DNA of 64,000 bases, from NCBI RefSeq assembly GCF_000737335.2, contig NZ_JMCC02000052.1, forward strand, positions 1 through 64,000. The letters are read 5' to 3'. The position numbers and the translations under genes were made by a program. Below, in pieces: positions 25,991 to 35,178 of the stretch; the first letter of the stretch is position 1, and each line of letters starts with the position of its first letter. The stretch comes from Enhygromyxa salina. Lineage in GTDB: Bacteria; Myxococcota_A; Polyangia; Nannocystales; Nannocystaceae. Under the pieces are notes generated by a model that was not told the origin of the DNA, ran no database searches, and saw only the letters and a list, made by a program, of their open reading frames with translations.

Positions 25991-27017
25991 CAATAATCGC
26001 CGAACCCCAGGTGAACCCAGAGCCGAACGCCGCGAGCGCGATCTTCATGCCGGGCTTCAAGGTTCCATCGCGGACCGACTCGGCCAGCAAGATCGGGATC
26101 GTCGCGGCGGTCGTGTTGCCGTAGCGCTCGATGTTGTGCACGATCTTGTGCTCCGGCACCTTCAGCAGCTTGTTGGCGACGTACTCGTTGATGCGCTTGT
26201 TGGCCTGATGCAGGACGAACAGATCGACGTCTTCGATCTTGGTGTTGGTCTCACCGAGCGCTTGCATCAACGCGCCCGCGAGCTTGGTGACGGCGTGCTT
26301 GAACACGGTCTTGCCGTCCATCTGCGCGAACAAGGTCTGCGGTGGGATCCGACCGAAGCCCTCGTCGTCGAGCTCGACGAAGGGGAAGTCGCGGATGTTC
26401 CAGATCTTTTGGGCGAGCACATCGGCGCAAGAGCCGTCGGCGCCCAGCCAGATCCCGCGGATGCCCTTGTCTTCTTCGGTCCCCTCGAACACGGCGGCGC
26501 CGGCTCCGTCGCCAAACAGCGAGGCGACCGTGCGACCCCGGGTCGACAGGTCGAGCGCGTGCGAGTGGGTCTCGGCGCCAACGACGAGCACCCGCTTGCA
26601 CTGGCCCGACTCGACCATCGCGGTCGCTACCTGGGTGCCGTACAAGAAGCCCGAGCACTGGTTGCGAATGTCGAGGCAGGGGACGTACTTGATGTTCTGG
26701 CCCGCGCACAGCCCCAGCTTGTCCTGCAGGTACACCCCCGACCCGGGGAAGCAGTGCTCTGGCGAGAGCGTGGCGAACACGATCATGTCGAGGTCGTGCG
26801 GCGCGATCCCGGCGGCCTCTAGCGCCATCTTGCTGGCTTCGAGTCCGAGGTCGGCCGAGCCCACGCCGTCGGCGGCGAAGCGGCGCTCGCGGATGCCGGT
26901 GCGCTGCTCGATCCACTCGTCGGTGGTCTCGATCGCGTACTCGCGGACGAGATCGTCGTTGGTCACCACCCGCGGCGGCACATAGAACCCAGTTCCCGAG
27001 ATGTATGCGTTGGTCAC
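25983..27017 (-). CDS. fabH: Beta-ketoacyl-ACP synthase III (FabH family)
   Basis: 344 residues from the GTG at 27017, chosen because the FabH start (AYISGTGFYVPPRVV) follows at once; the frame extends to 27116 without homology. The catalytic triad is in place: Cys in IRNQCSGFLYG (~118), His in VLHQANKRI (~268) and Asn in ERYGNTTAATIP (~300). FabH condenses an acyl-CoA with malonyl-ACP to start fatty acid synthesis; stand-alone copies also serve secondary pathways. Its neighbours are unrelated, so its pathway is undetermined. The stop codon is embedded in an 11-base repeat array. Confidence 0.92.
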   Translation of the reverse strand: MTNAYISGTGFYVPPRVVTNDDLVREYAIETTDEWIEQRTGIRERRFAADGVGSADLGLEASKMALEAAGIAPHDLDMIVFATLSPEHCFPGSGVYLQDKLGLCAGQNIKYVPCLDIRNQCSGFLYGTQVATAMVESGQCKRVLVVGAETHSHALDLSTRGRTVASLFGDGAGAAVFEGTEEDKGIRGIWLGADGSCADVLAQKIWNIRDFPFVELDDEGFGRIPPQTLFAQMDGKTVFKHAVTKLAGALMQALGETNTKIEDVDLFVLHQANKRINEYVANKLLKVPEHKIVHNIERYGNTTAATIPILLAESVRDGTLKPGMKIALAAFGSGFTWGSAIIDW

Positions 27018-27139
27018 GAGGCGTCCGTGGTCGCGGAAATGTAACACCGAAGCGCGCGCGCGCCGATGCGCACCGAGCTTCGCACGCTCTGCTCGCATGA
27101 CGGCGTTTCGAACCACTGTTCAAAGCCTGCCGCCAAACC

Positions 27140-27158
27140 CTGACCAAACCGTGGTCAG
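27140..27158 (-). terminator. Short hairpin between FG-GAP and fabH genes
   Basis: CTGACCA at 27140-27146 pairs with TGGTCAG at 27152-27158 over a five-base loop. It lies 28 bases past the FG-GAP lipoprotein stop codon. No T-run follows, and the stem is only 7 bp, so the assignment is tentative. Confidence 0.3.
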
Positions 27159-27185
27159 CCCTGATTCAGATGGTCAGCCCCTGAC

Positions 27186-28937
27186 TCAGTCAGCAGGGCC
27201 CGACTGGCACAGCGGACCCTGGTAGCCGGGCGCGACGTTGTTGCGGAAGCTGTTGCTCCCCGCCGTCTGCCAGTGGGGCTCCTGCTCGACCGGGACCGTC
27301 GCGTCTTCGCGGATGTTTGTCACGTGGTAGGCGTGCTGATTCCAGATCCGCCGGGTCGGGGCGAACTGGTCGTCGGCGTTTTGCACGTAGATGACGCTTG
27401 CGCGATCTTCGAGCTCCCCGTACCCGCCGATCGGCTCGCTGCCAACGATGATCAGCTCGGCGGCGCCGTCGTTGTCGGCGTCCGCGATCACGGGGTTGGC
27501 CGACGAGGGCCGAGCCCTGCGCTGAATCTGCGCGACCGCGTCACCTTGCGCGCCGTACAGACGGACCCAGTCGAGGTCCGCCAACACGGTCTCGGCGCTG
27601 CCGTCAGCCAGGAAGTCGAAGCCGATCGCGGCGCTGGTTGAGTCGTGGTTGACCTTGACCGACCACAGCGGCGCGCACTGGCCATTCACGATCGTGGTCG
27701 CGCGAAACCAGGTGCCGTGGTGGGCGAGCAGCTCGGCCTGGCCGTCCGAGTCGACATCGAGGATCGAGACGGGCCTGCCCTTGCCCGCGCCCCCGGCCGC
27801 GCCGCAGTGCGCCTTGGGCTGGCCGTCGTGCTCGAAGATGTGGTGTTGCGCGGCCTGGATGTAGATCTCGGGGAACGCGTCGTCGTCGAAGTTGGCGATC
27901 GCGGCGACGCCCAGGTTCTTGTTGCCGGGCAGCGGAAGCTCGAACAGCTCGGTGCCGTCGGCGGCGAACACACTGCGGCCAAACAGGACCTCGAGCTCGC
28001 CGTCGAGGTCGAGGTCGGCTGCGATCGGGACCGAGTCTGCTGGCGGTGGGTTGGCGGGTGCCCACAGCAATTGGCCGTCGGCCGAGAGCACGTGCTCGGG
28101 GGCGAGGATCTCGGGGCTTCCGTCGGCGTCGAGATCGGCGACCGCCAAGCCGCCGCCGCCGTCGGACCAGACCCAGGTGTCGCTGATCCAGCGCACGCTG
28201 CCGTCGGCCTCGAACGCGATCACCCGCCGCTCGCCGACTTGACCAAGGGACTCTTCGCTGCGCTCGAACGCGAGGATCTCTGCGGTGCCGTCACCGTCGA
28301 GATCGGCGAGGGCTGGGGTCGCGGTGGCGTCGACAGGGGTGGCGAAGGTCCACTTTGTCTGACCGGTCTTGGTGTCGAGCACGTAGATGTGGCCAGCGGG
28401 AACGAAGGTGTCTTTCTTGTTCGCGTTCGCCGACAGGTCGACGGCGAGGACGACGAGGTCGGGCCGATCACACAGATCGACGATGCCGTCTTCGTTGTCG
28501 TCGTCGAGGTTGCCGACGAGCGGGGTGACGATCACGCTGTCTTCACCCGCCGGCCCGGTCCACGTCCACGCGACGACCGGATTGATGGTGACGCTGGTTG
28601 GGCCCACGTCGCACGGAAGTGGGGCGTCGAGGATGTTGTCAGCGACCACGCACGCTTGCTCGAGCGGTTCGTGATCGCCAGGGGCAGGCAGGTCGAGCAT
28701 CGCCGAGCCAGCGTCGTCGGACTCGTTGCTGCCGCCGTCGTGATCCGTGTTGGCGCCGTCGGTGCCAGTGCCCTGACCCTCGCCTAGCCCTTCGTCCTGA
28801 TCATCGCCGAACCCATCAGCACCCTCGTCGAGGCCGGGCAAGATCGCGATGCCCTCGACCGTGCAGCCCGCGACGCCGACAGCGACTGCGCATGCGAGAT
28901 GCGCCATCAACAGCGAGGCGGTGTAGCGAGCAACCAT
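27186..28937 (-). CDS. FG-GAP/VCBS repeat lipoprotein
   Basis: 583 residues from the ATG at 28937, which gives a clear lipoprotein signal (LLMAHLACAVAVGVAGC). An acidic, Gly/Asp-rich linker (about residues 30-85) precedes a beta-propeller of FG-GAP repeats. Calcium-binding loops appear several times: NLDDDNEDGIVDLCD, DLDGDGTAEI, DLDADGSPEI, DVDSDGQAEL and DADNDGAAEL. It is anchored in the envelope and probably faces outward. It is a paralogue of the gene 74 bases upstream on the same strand (same order of motifs, same NQHAYHVTNI ending), so the two are a tandem duplication. Confidence 0.85.
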   Translation of the reverse strand: MVARYTASLLMAHLACAVAVGVAGCTVEGIAILPGLDEGADGFGDDQDEGLGEGQGTGTDGANTDHDGGSNESDDAGSAMLDLPAPGDHEPLEQACVVADNILDAPLPCDVGPTSVTINPVVAWTWTGPAGEDSVIVTPLVGNLDDDNEDGIVDLCDRPDLVVLAVDLSANANKKDTFVPAGHIYVLDTKTGQTKWTFATPVDATATPALADLDGDGTAEILAFERSEESLGQVGERRVIAFEADGSVRWISDTWVWSDGGGGLAVADLDADGSPEILAPEHVLSADGQLLWAPANPPPADSVPIAADLDLDGELEVLFGRSVFAADGTELFELPLPGNKNLGVAAIANFDDDAFPEIYIQAAQHHIFEHDGQPKAHCGAAGGAGKGRPVSILDVDSDGQAELLAHHGTWFRATTIVNGQCAPLWSVKVNHDSTSAAIGFDFLADGSAETVLADLDWVRLYGAQGDAVAQIQRRARPSSANPVIADADNDGAAELIIVGSEPIGGYGELEDRASVIYVQNADDQFAPTRRIWNQHAYHVTNIREDATVPVEQEPHWQTAGSNSFRNNVAPGYQGPLCQSGPAD

Positions 28938-29011
28938 TGGTGACACTGGATGATATCGCAAATCGAGCGTCACTGCGAGCGTCTTTGGATCAAACGACGC
29001 GCGCTCATGGC

Positions 29012-30739
29012 TCAAGGGCCCTCGGCAGGCAGTGCCGGAGGGATGCAAAGATCGCCCTCGTAGGCGTGGCTATTGGCACGAAAACTATTCGCCGCGTGCC
29101 AATGGGGCGGCTCGAAGCTGGGGACTTGTCCGATTTCGTTGATGTTGCTGTGGTGATAGGTGTGTTGATTCCAGACCCGCCGGGTAGCGGCGAATCGATC
29201 GTCAGCGTTTTCGAGCACGATCAGGCTGGGGCTAATGGACTCGGCACCCAGCGGCGCGCTCGACACAATCAGGATCTCGGCGGCGCCGTCGCCGTCGACG
29301 TCTGCGACCACCGGGTTGGCGATGCTCTCGCGTGCGCTGTGGTTGATCTGAAACAACAGCTCGCCGGTTGACGAGTACAGCTTGACGCGCGAGCGGTCGG
29401 CATAGATGGCCTCGGCGTGGCCATCGTCGAGGAAGTCGAACAAGGTCCCGCTCGACAGCCCTTCGGGTGCGTCGGTCTTCTTCGACCACGCGAGCACGCA
29501 AGCGTTGGCTTCGATCGACAGCACGTAAAATTTGTCCTGAAACCCAAACACCAGCTCGGCACGGCCGTCGCCGTCGAGGTCGCGGATCGCGACGGGGTAG
29601 CCGCCCGCGCCAGAGATGTCGACGTTGCCGGTTGGACACACCGCCTTGACGGTGCCGTCGTGCTCGAGCACGGCGTGCTCGCCGTCGTGCTGCACGTAGA
29701 GCTCGGGGAACTCGTCGTCGTCGAAGTTGGCGACGGCCACGCTGCCGCGATCTTGCGGGACGGTGGGCGTGTCGAACCGCCAGCTGCCGTCGTGGTCGTA
29801 CGCGGTGCCGCCAAACAACACCTCGAGATCACCGTCGAGATCGAGATCGACGGCGACCGGCATCGAGTACGCTGTCGCGGGGTTGCTGGGCGCCCACAGC
29901 AGCTGCCCGGTTGCGTTGGTCACATACTCGGGGGCGAGGATCTCGGGGCTTCCGTCGTTGTCGAGGTCCGCGATCGAGATGGCTCCGCCGCCGCGCGAGA
30001 GCTGCCAGTGTTCGCCGGCAAACGCGAGCTCGCCGTCGGCTCGAAACCCCATCAGGCGCCGCTGCGTCAGCTGGTAGGGGCTGTTGGGTCCTTGGGCCTG
30101 CAGCGCGACGATCTCGGGGATGCCGTCTCCGTCGAGGTCGGCCAGCGCGGGGTTGATCGACGCGTCGATCGCCGTTGGGATCACGCGAGTGGTCGCGCCG
30201 CTGGCTCCGTTGATCAGGTGCAGGTGTCCGACCGGCCAGGGGTCGGTCTTGCCCGGAGGCAGGTGCACGGCGGCGACGACGATGTCGGGGTCGTCGCACA
30301 GATCGACGAAGCCATCACCGTTGTCGTCGTCGAGGTTCGCGACGAGCGGGGTCACCAACACGCTGTCTTCGCCGTCGTGGCCGGTCCACGTCCACGCGGT
30401 CACTGGCGCGATGACATCGCTGGGCGGCTCGAGCCCACACGGGAGCGCGCCGTCGAGCTGCGCGGGGTCGATCGTGCAGGCGGGGGAGGGGACGAGCGCG
30501 GGGTCGTCGGGCAGATCGAGGTCTGCAGTGTCGCCTTCACCCGGGTCGTCGCCATCGCCGTCACCGTTAGTTTCGCCGCCGGAGTCGGTCAGCGTCCCAG
30601 GCTCGGTTGACGTGTCCCCGCCGGTCTCACCGGTGCCGGTCTCGGCCGCCAAAATTGCGTGGCCTGGGACGCTACACCCAACGCCAGCCGCCAGCAGCGG
30701 CATGATCAAGAGCGAGCAGAAGGTGGAGTTGGCGCTCAT
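29012..30739 (-). CDS. FG-GAP/VCBS repeat lipoprotein, tandem paralogue
   Basis: 575 residues from the ATG at 30739 (signal LLIMPLLAAGVGC). It has the same plan as its neighbour: a Thr/Gly/Asp linker with NGDGDGDDPGEGD, then propeller repeats with calcium loops (NLDDDNGDGFVDLCD, DLDGDGIPEI, DLDNDGSPEI, DLDGDGRAEL, DVDGDGAAEI) and the shared ending NQHTYHHSNI. Matching inserts and identical blocks (LLWAPSNP/LLWAPANP) show duplication followed by divergence. Surface adhesion or polysaccharide contact is plausible for this architecture but not shown. Confidence 0.85.
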   Translation of the reverse strand: MSANSTFCSLLIMPLLAAGVGCSVPGHAILAAETGTGETGGDTSTEPGTLTDSGGETNGDGDGDDPGEGDTADLDLPDDPALVPSPACTIDPAQLDGALPCGLEPPSDVIAPVTAWTWTGHDGEDSVLVTPLVANLDDDNGDGFVDLCDDPDIVVAAVHLPPGKTDPWPVGHLHLINGASGATTRVIPTAIDASINPALADLDGDGIPEIVALQAQGPNSPYQLTQRRLMGFRADGELAFAGEHWQLSRGGGAISIADLDNDGSPEILAPEYVTNATGQLLWAPSNPATAYSMPVAVDLDLDGDLEVLFGGTAYDHDGSWRFDTPTVPQDRGSVAVANFDDDEFPELYVQHDGEHAVLEHDGTVKAVCPTGNVDISGAGGYPVAIRDLDGDGRAELVFGFQDKFYVLSIEANACVLAWSKKTDAPEGLSSGTLFDFLDDGHAEAIYADRSRVKLYSSTGELLFQINHSARESIANPVVADVDGDGAAEILIVSSAPLGAESISPSLIVLENADDRFAATRRVWNQHTYHHSNINEIGQVPSFEPPHWHAANSFRANSHAYEGDLCIPPALPAEGP

Positions 30740-30773
30740 GCCGTGAGTTCTAGATGACCAACCGATGCAAGCT

Positions 30774-30830
30774 AATATACAGTTTTTCACAAGGTGCACC
30801 ACTGGGTGCCAGGTCTGGAACCGTGTTCCA
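30774..30830 (-). promoter_or_regulatory. Possible promoter/operator upstream of the FG-GAP pair
   Basis: On the minus strand TATATT (30774-30779) lies about 35 bases before the start codon in an otherwise GC-rich context. Upstream of it is a palindrome, TGGAAC-CGT-GTTCCA (30816-30830), with six-base arms that could be an operator. No good -35 box is visible, so this is tentative. Confidence 0.3.
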
Positions 30831-30924
30831 CTTGGATCATGAGCGCGTTGGAGACTACGAACTGATCCCTGGGTGACAGCGGACTGCCAACCATGTGTTC
30901 GCCATTACCGGCGCGACACGATGC

Positions 30925-32061
30925 TCAGATCCAGATCTCCAAGCCCAACGACCCGGTCGCAAACGGTAGCCCGTAGCCCGCGACGACCTCGTCGACGAAC
31001 ACCACGGTGGGCTGTGGCAACACCGCGCCGACGTAGCCGTCGAGTCGCGCCCACAGCCGTGGCGTGAGCGCAAACCCAAGGCCGAGGTGCACGTGCGAGG
31101 CGAAGCCTGCGAGCACGCTGGTGTTGCTGCGAAACGGCGGGTTGGCGGCGCCATCGATCCCGGTGATCGCCGCGCCGAGTCCAAGCCCGAGCTCTGGATG
31201 AAACCACGGGGCGCCCCCGGGCAGCCGCAGCTGCGGCTCGATGAAGGCCATGCCCACGAACACCCGCGCGCGGCCCTGCTCGTTGGCCACGCTGTTGCCA
31301 AGGCTTGGCAGCCACAACGCCACGCGCAGCGCGAACCGATCGCCCGGCGTCCAGCGGCCGGCGAGCTCGATGTGGGTCGTGACGCCCAAGCCCCCAGGGC
31401 CGCCGCCGATCATGGGCGCGAGGCTGAGGGCGCCGCGGGTCAGCGGGGGCGCTTGCTCGGGGCGATCCGCGTCTGGCGGGCGCTCGGACTCGGTTGCTTG
31501 CGGGTCGCTCGAGTCGGGGGCAGGTGCTTCGCCGCTGTGCACGGTTTCGCGTGCGAACTCGAGTCGAGACGCGCGCAGCAGCTCGACCGCCGCGATCGCC
31601 AGGGTGCGAGGCTCGGCTTGCTCGGGGTCGAGGGCGAGATCGAAGCGGCGCGTGAGCGTCTTGCCCGTGGCTCCGTCAGCGACCCAGACCTCGATGCGCT
31701 GCTCGTCGATCGTAATTTCGATCGCCGCGCTGGCGCCCGCCTGATCGAGGCGATCGAGCAGCTCGGTCTCCAGCGCGGGCGCGTCAGCGGGGACGTCGAG
31801 GAGCGCGCTGTCGAGGGCCATGACGCCAAGCTCGGCGCGCAGCCGGGCGGTGACGTGCTTGTCGTCGGGCACCACGCGGATCAGCACCAGCTCGGCCGCA
31901 GCCGGGGCCGCGTCGTCAGCTGCTGGCGGCGTTGCTGGCGGTGGCGCTGCCGCTGCCAAGCTGGCGCGCATGACCAGCGCGCACAGCCCCGCGACCGCGG
32001 CCTGCCGCGCCCGCACATACCATCGCGACCGGACGCGAAGAGGGCGTGCTGTAGGTGTCAC
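30925..32061 (-). CDS. Exported envelope protein of the sigma/FecR operon
   Basis: 378 residues, GTG start. The signal peptide is AGLCALVMRASLAAAA. Residues ~50-170 form a soluble alpha/beta domain (IRVVPDDKHVTARLRAELG ...). The C-terminal half is rich in Gly and alternating hydrophobics (LSLAPMIGGGPGGLG, ELGLGLGAAITGID, GLGFALTPRLWARLDGYVG). It ends in an aromatic-hydrophobic stretch (LGLEIWI), as an outer-membrane beta-barrel would. It starts six bases after the FecR-like gene and is the third gene of the operon. Confidence 0.65.
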   Translation of the reverse strand: MTPTARPLRVRSRWYVRARQAAVAGLCALVMRASLAAAAPPPATPPAADDAAPAAAELVLIRVVPDDKHVTARLRAELGVMALDSALLDVPADAPALETELLDRLDQAGASAAIEITIDEQRIEVWVADGATGKTLTRRFDLALDPEQAEPRTLAIAAVELLRASRLEFARETVHSGEAPAPDSSDPQATESERPPDADRPEQAPPLTRGALSLAPMIGGGPGGLGVTTHIELAGRWTPGDRFALRVALWLPSLGNSVANEQGRARVFVGMAFIEPQLRLPGGAPWFHPELGLGLGAAITGIDGAANPPFRSNTSVLAGFASHVHLGLGFALTPRLWARLDGYVGAVLPQPTVVFVDEVVAGYGLPFATGSLGLEIWI

Positions 32062-32067
32062 GACTCG

Positions 32068-33408
32068 TTACCGAGCCAGGATCTTAGCAGCCTTGTCGGC
32101 GTGCGAGCCCTTGGGAAACCGAGCGAGGTAGCGCTTGGCCGCTGCGCTCGCGTCAGCTTTGCGCCCAAGCGCGTCGTAGCTGTCGATCAAGCGAGCGAGC
32201 GCGTCGCCAGCGAGCGAGCCGTTGGGTGCTTCGTCGAGGTACAGCTCGAACCAGCTCGCTGCTTGGGCTTGCGAGCCGCCGGTGGCGGCGAGCCGACCCA
32301 GCGCGAACGCAGCCTTGCCGGCTTCGTCGCTGGCGGGGAACCGCTGGCGCAGCTGCTCGAGCAGCTTGCGAGCGTCGTCGCCGTGCTTGGTGTACTGGGC
32401 GACGTCAGCGAGGTCGAGCAAGGTGTTGGCGTTGGCCTGCTTGGCCTCGCCGTGGATGCCACCCGGCAGCCGCGCCAGCGCCTGCCAAGCCGCGGCGTAC
32501 TCGCTGTTGTCGAAGTGCTGGTCCCAGCTCAGCTGCTTGGTTTGCGCAGGCTTGGGCGCGCTCGGCTTGCTGGGCTCGAGGTCCACGCCGGACGCCGTGG
32601 GGTCGAGGCTGGCGACGGGCTCGCCGTCGAGCTCTGCGCCCGGGCCAGGGGGGTCGTCGCTCGGATCACCCGTGACGCCGGCCAGCTGGGTCTCGGGCTC
32701 GATGGTTGCCTTGCCCCGCTCGCGGATCAGCGTGTCGCCGCCGCGCAAGTTGGTGATGTCACCGTCGGGACCCTCGACGCGAACCGAGCCCTCGATGACG
32801 GCGACCCGGAAGCTCTGGACCGCGGGTTCCCACGCGACGCTGAACTGGGTGCCGGTCACGTGGACCTGCCATGGACCGGCGACGACCTGCCAGCTGGTGT
32901 CGCGCTCGTGGTGGACCGACAGCGCGACCTCGCCAGCGTCGAGCACCACGCTCGCGCCGTTGCTGCGGATGTCGGCGATGTGCATGCGCCCGCCCGGCGC
33001 CAGCTCGACCGCCGTGGAGTCCGAGAACGCGAGCAAGCGGCGGGTCTGACCGGCCGTGATCTCGTCGCCGAGCTCTGCGGTGGCGACCTCGTGGCCGTCG
33101 AGCTCGAACGCGAGGGTGGCCGCCGATAGTTGATCGGGACCGTGGTTGAACGAGCCACCAGGCCACGCAACGATCAACGCGAACGTGCACGCGGCCGCAG
33201 CCAAGGTGCCAACCCCCAAGCGCCAGCCCAGGCCGCGAGAGCCGGTTGTGGGCGCCACTTCGACGCGACCGTTGGCGTCGACGGCCTGCAGCAGGCGGGC
33301 GCGGGCGCGGGCGTGCTCGTTGGGATCGTCGAGTCGCAGCGCTTGGTCCTGAGCTTCACGAACAGCGGTCAGCAACCGCGAGGTCGAGTGTTGATTCGTG
33401 TTGCCCAT
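32068..33408 (-). CDS. FecR-like anti-sigma protein with TPR-type C-terminus
   Basis: 446 residues from the ATG at 33408. A cytoplasmic N-terminus (~80 residues) precedes one membrane helix (LGVGTLAAAACTFALIVAW). A FecR-type domain follows (LLAFSDSTAVELAPGGRMHI ... WQVHVTGTQFSVAWEP ... VIEGSVRVEGPDG). After a Pro/Asp linker the last ~150 residues hold helical repeats resembling TPRs (GKAAFALGRLAATGG ... ASWFELYLDEAP). FecR proteins sense envelope signals and hold a sigma factor. It begins one base after the sigma gene's stop codon, so it is presumably that factor's partner. Confidence 0.85.
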   Translation of the reverse strand: MGNTNQHSTSRLLTAVREAQDQALRLDDPNEHARARARLLQAVDANGRVEVAPTTGSRGLGWRLGVGTLAAAACTFALIVAWPGGSFNHGPDQLSAATLAFELDGHEVATAELGDEITAGQTRRLLAFSDSTAVELAPGGRMHIADIRSNGASVVLDAGEVALSVHHERDTSWQVVAGPWQVHVTGTQFSVAWEPAVQSFRVAVIEGSVRVEGPDGDITNLRGGDTLIRERGKATIEPETQLAGVTGDPSDDPPGPGAELDGEPVASLDPTASGVDLEPSKPSAPKPAQTKQLSWDQHFDNSEYAAAWQALARLPGGIHGEAKQANANTLLDLADVAQYTKHGDDARKLLEQLRQRFPASDEAGKAAFALGRLAATGGSQAQAASWFELYLDEAPNGSLAGDALARLIDSYDALGRKADASAAAKRYLARFPKGSHADKAAKILAR

Positions 33409-33409
33409 T

Positions 33410-34054
33410 TTAACTGTCGTCTCCCAACCAGTCGCGCAAGATCGGATCTTTTTTGGCGAGCCGATCAAAGGTCTTTCGTGCCCGGGCCAGCCGGCGCTTG
33501 ATCGTTGACACCGAGCAATCGCAAGCCTCCGCGATCTCGGCGAGCTCCATGGCTTCGAGCTCGCGCAGGGCGAAGGGGATGCGCAGGTCAGCGTCCATGA
33601 GGTCGAGCGCCGCGTGGGTGCGCCGCAGGACTTCTGCCGTGTGTGGGCTTGGCTCTTTGGAGCTCAGCTCGGGCATCTGCGCCGGGTCGGCGGAGCGGAG
33701 CCACCACCGACGCTTGCGCTTGCGCAAGTACCCGCGAGCGGTGAACACCGCGATGCGGCTGATCCAAGCCTTGAGCTGCGCGTCGTCGCCCTGGTAATTG
33801 GGCCCGCTTCGATAGGCGCCCAGGAACACGTCCTGGACCATGTCTTCCATCTCGGCGTCGCGTCCGATCGTGCGGATCAGGACGCGCTCGACGTGGCGAC
33901 CGTAGAGATCGAACAACTGAGCAACGGCGGATCCGTCTCCGGCTCGCAGCGCCTCCGCGAGCTTGCTGTCACTCAGTGTCGAGTCCATGTCGACGGAGGC
34001 CGGGTGGTCTTCCGGCTCCGCTGCAGTTTCGACCGGAAAGGGGCGTGAGCTCAT
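33410..34054 (-). CDS. RNA polymerase sigma factor, ECF type
   Basis: 214 residues from the ATG at 34054; the frame is open to 34306, so a longer start is not excluded. Region 2: LFDLYGRHVERVLIRTIGRDAEMEDMVQDVFLGAY, with the DMVQDVF core. Region 4: HAALDLMDADLRIPFALRELEAMELAEIAEACDCSVSTIKRRLARARK, a helix-turn-helix. The linker is basic (LRKRKRRWW). It directs polymerase to envelope-response promoters. The FecR-like gene follows at once, giving the usual sigma/anti-sigma pair, which probably autoregulates from the divergent region upstream. Confidence 0.9.
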   Translation of the reverse strand: MSSRPFPVETAAEPEDHPASVDMDSTLSDSKLAEALRAGDGSAVAQLFDLYGRHVERVLIRTIGRDAEMEDMVQDVFLGAYRSGPNYQGDDAQLKAWISRIAVFTARGYLRKRKRRWWLRSADPAQMPELSSKEPSPHTAEVLRRTHAALDLMDADLRIPFALRELEAMELAEIAEACDCSVSTIKRRLARARKTFDRLAKKDPILRDWLGDDS

Positions 34055-34399
34055 GTCGACGCCGGGTCGGCTAGTGTCCCACACCGCCCGCGACCTGTCA
34101 TGAGTGTCCTTTAGACCAAGTACGCCCGCAAGCTGCCGCGCCCACCCGCTTGCGAGTCGATCTGCGATCAGCCGATCATCGCAGCGCATTGCCCCTTGCG
34201 GGACGATTGGCTGCGAAGTCAGGGCTTCGTCGAGGGTGTGGCACTGCATGAAGGTGAGGGCCTGGCGCGTGGGGGGGTCCAGAGGTCCACCATGAGTGTC
34301 CAGCACGCCCCCCTGGAGTCCAGAAAAAAGCCTTGTCTAAGCTTACATAAATTACCTGGTCCAAAGGACAGTGGGGCGAACACTCGACTCACAGTGGAC
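34055..34399. other. Divergent intergenic region, sigma factor/receiver
   Basis: This region separates the sigma-factor operon (leftward) from the receiver gene (rightward). Its right part contains an unusually AT-rich block (34323-34352, AAAAAAG ... CATAAATTACC) that may hold one or both promoters. The ten-base string ATGAGTGTCC occurs twice (34099-34108 and 34292-34301). The sigma reading frame stays open through much of it. No other gene was recognised. Confidence 0.4.
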
Positions 34400-34879
34400 A
34401 TGCAAGGCTCAATTCCCGTTCTCACCCCGCGTCGCCCTCGTTCTGCTGGTGTCCCGGTTGCGCGGTCGTTGGGTGGCAGTGAGGCCATCTGCTTGGAGCC
34501 GCGCCCGAAGGCGCTGGTCGTGGACGACTGCCGCTTCATCGCCGAGCGGGTCGCCCGGGCGCTCGAGGCCAAGGGGTTTGACTGCACGATCGCGGCGGAC
34601 GGCTACCAGGGGCTCGAGCTGCTGCGGCGCCACGACTTCGACCTGTTCGTGCTCGATGTCGACATGCCGATGATCAACGGCTTTGGTCTACTTCGCCAGC
34701 TGCGCCGCGACCCGGTCCATGCCTGCGTGCCTGTGCTCATGCTCAGTGCGGAGCACTCCAGCGCCGACCACGACCGAGCGATTGCGCTTGGGGCTGATGC
34801 GTATATGACGAAACCACTGCAGTTGCGCCCGCTCAACGCGGTGATCGACGCCATGGCCTCGGGGCGTACAATTGGATAG
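34400..34879 (+). CDS. Stand-alone response-regulator receiver protein
   Basis: 159 residues from the ATG at 34400. A ~35-residue N-terminal leader precedes one receiver domain: the acidic pair in ALVVDDCRF (~41-43), the phospho-acceptor Asp in LFVLDVDMPMING (~86-88), Ser in LMLSAEHSS and the conserved Lys in YMTKPLQLRPL (~138). There is no output domain, so it would act by protein contact, as CheY or Spo0F do. No histidine kinase is in the window. It is followed 26 bases later by a small hypothetical gene. Confidence 0.88.
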   Translation: MQGSIPVLTPRRPRSAGVPVARSLGGSEAICLEPRPKALVVDDCRFIAERVARALEAKGFDCTIAADGYQGLELLRRHDFDLFVLDVDMPMINGFGLLRQLRRDPVHACVPVLMLSAEHSSADHDRAIALGADAYMTKPLQLRPLNAVIDAMASGRTIG

Positions 34880-34905
34880 GGCAGTGAGGCTGGCGAGGAG
34901 TGAGC

Positions 34906-35178
34906 ATGAAGACCGTCAACCACCCACATCATGCGGCGATGTCGCGCGAGTTGGACGAGGCGCGGCGACTCGTGGCGGGGACGCGGCGACGCGCCCATCG
35001 CCGTCGTTACCTGTACGAGATCGAGTTCTTCGACACCCACGTGGGCTCGCTGGACACCCGCCCGCTCGATGTCGAGCCCGACGACCTAGAGGCGTCAGAG
35101 CTGACCCGTCCATTGGATCCCCGCCTACGCGAGATCATCAGCGCCGCCGCCCAAGGCTGGGTGATCGGACAGGTCTAG
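34906..35178 (+). CDS. Small hypothetical protein after the receiver gene
   Basis: 90 residues. The ATG at 34906 has an excellent GAGGAG site; a GTG two codons upstream is less likely. It is highly charged, with a basic helix (ARRLVAGTRRRAHRRRYLY) then an acidic segment (LDVEPDDLEASEL). No motif was recognised. It probably lies in one transcript with the receiver gene. Its stop codon overlaps the stop codon of the convergent exbD-like gene within a single CTAG. Confidence 0.65.
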   Translation: MKTVNHPHHAAMSRELDEARRLVAGTRRRAHRRRYLYEIEFFDTHVGSLDTRPLDVEPDDLEASELTRPLDPRLREIISAAAQGWVIGQV

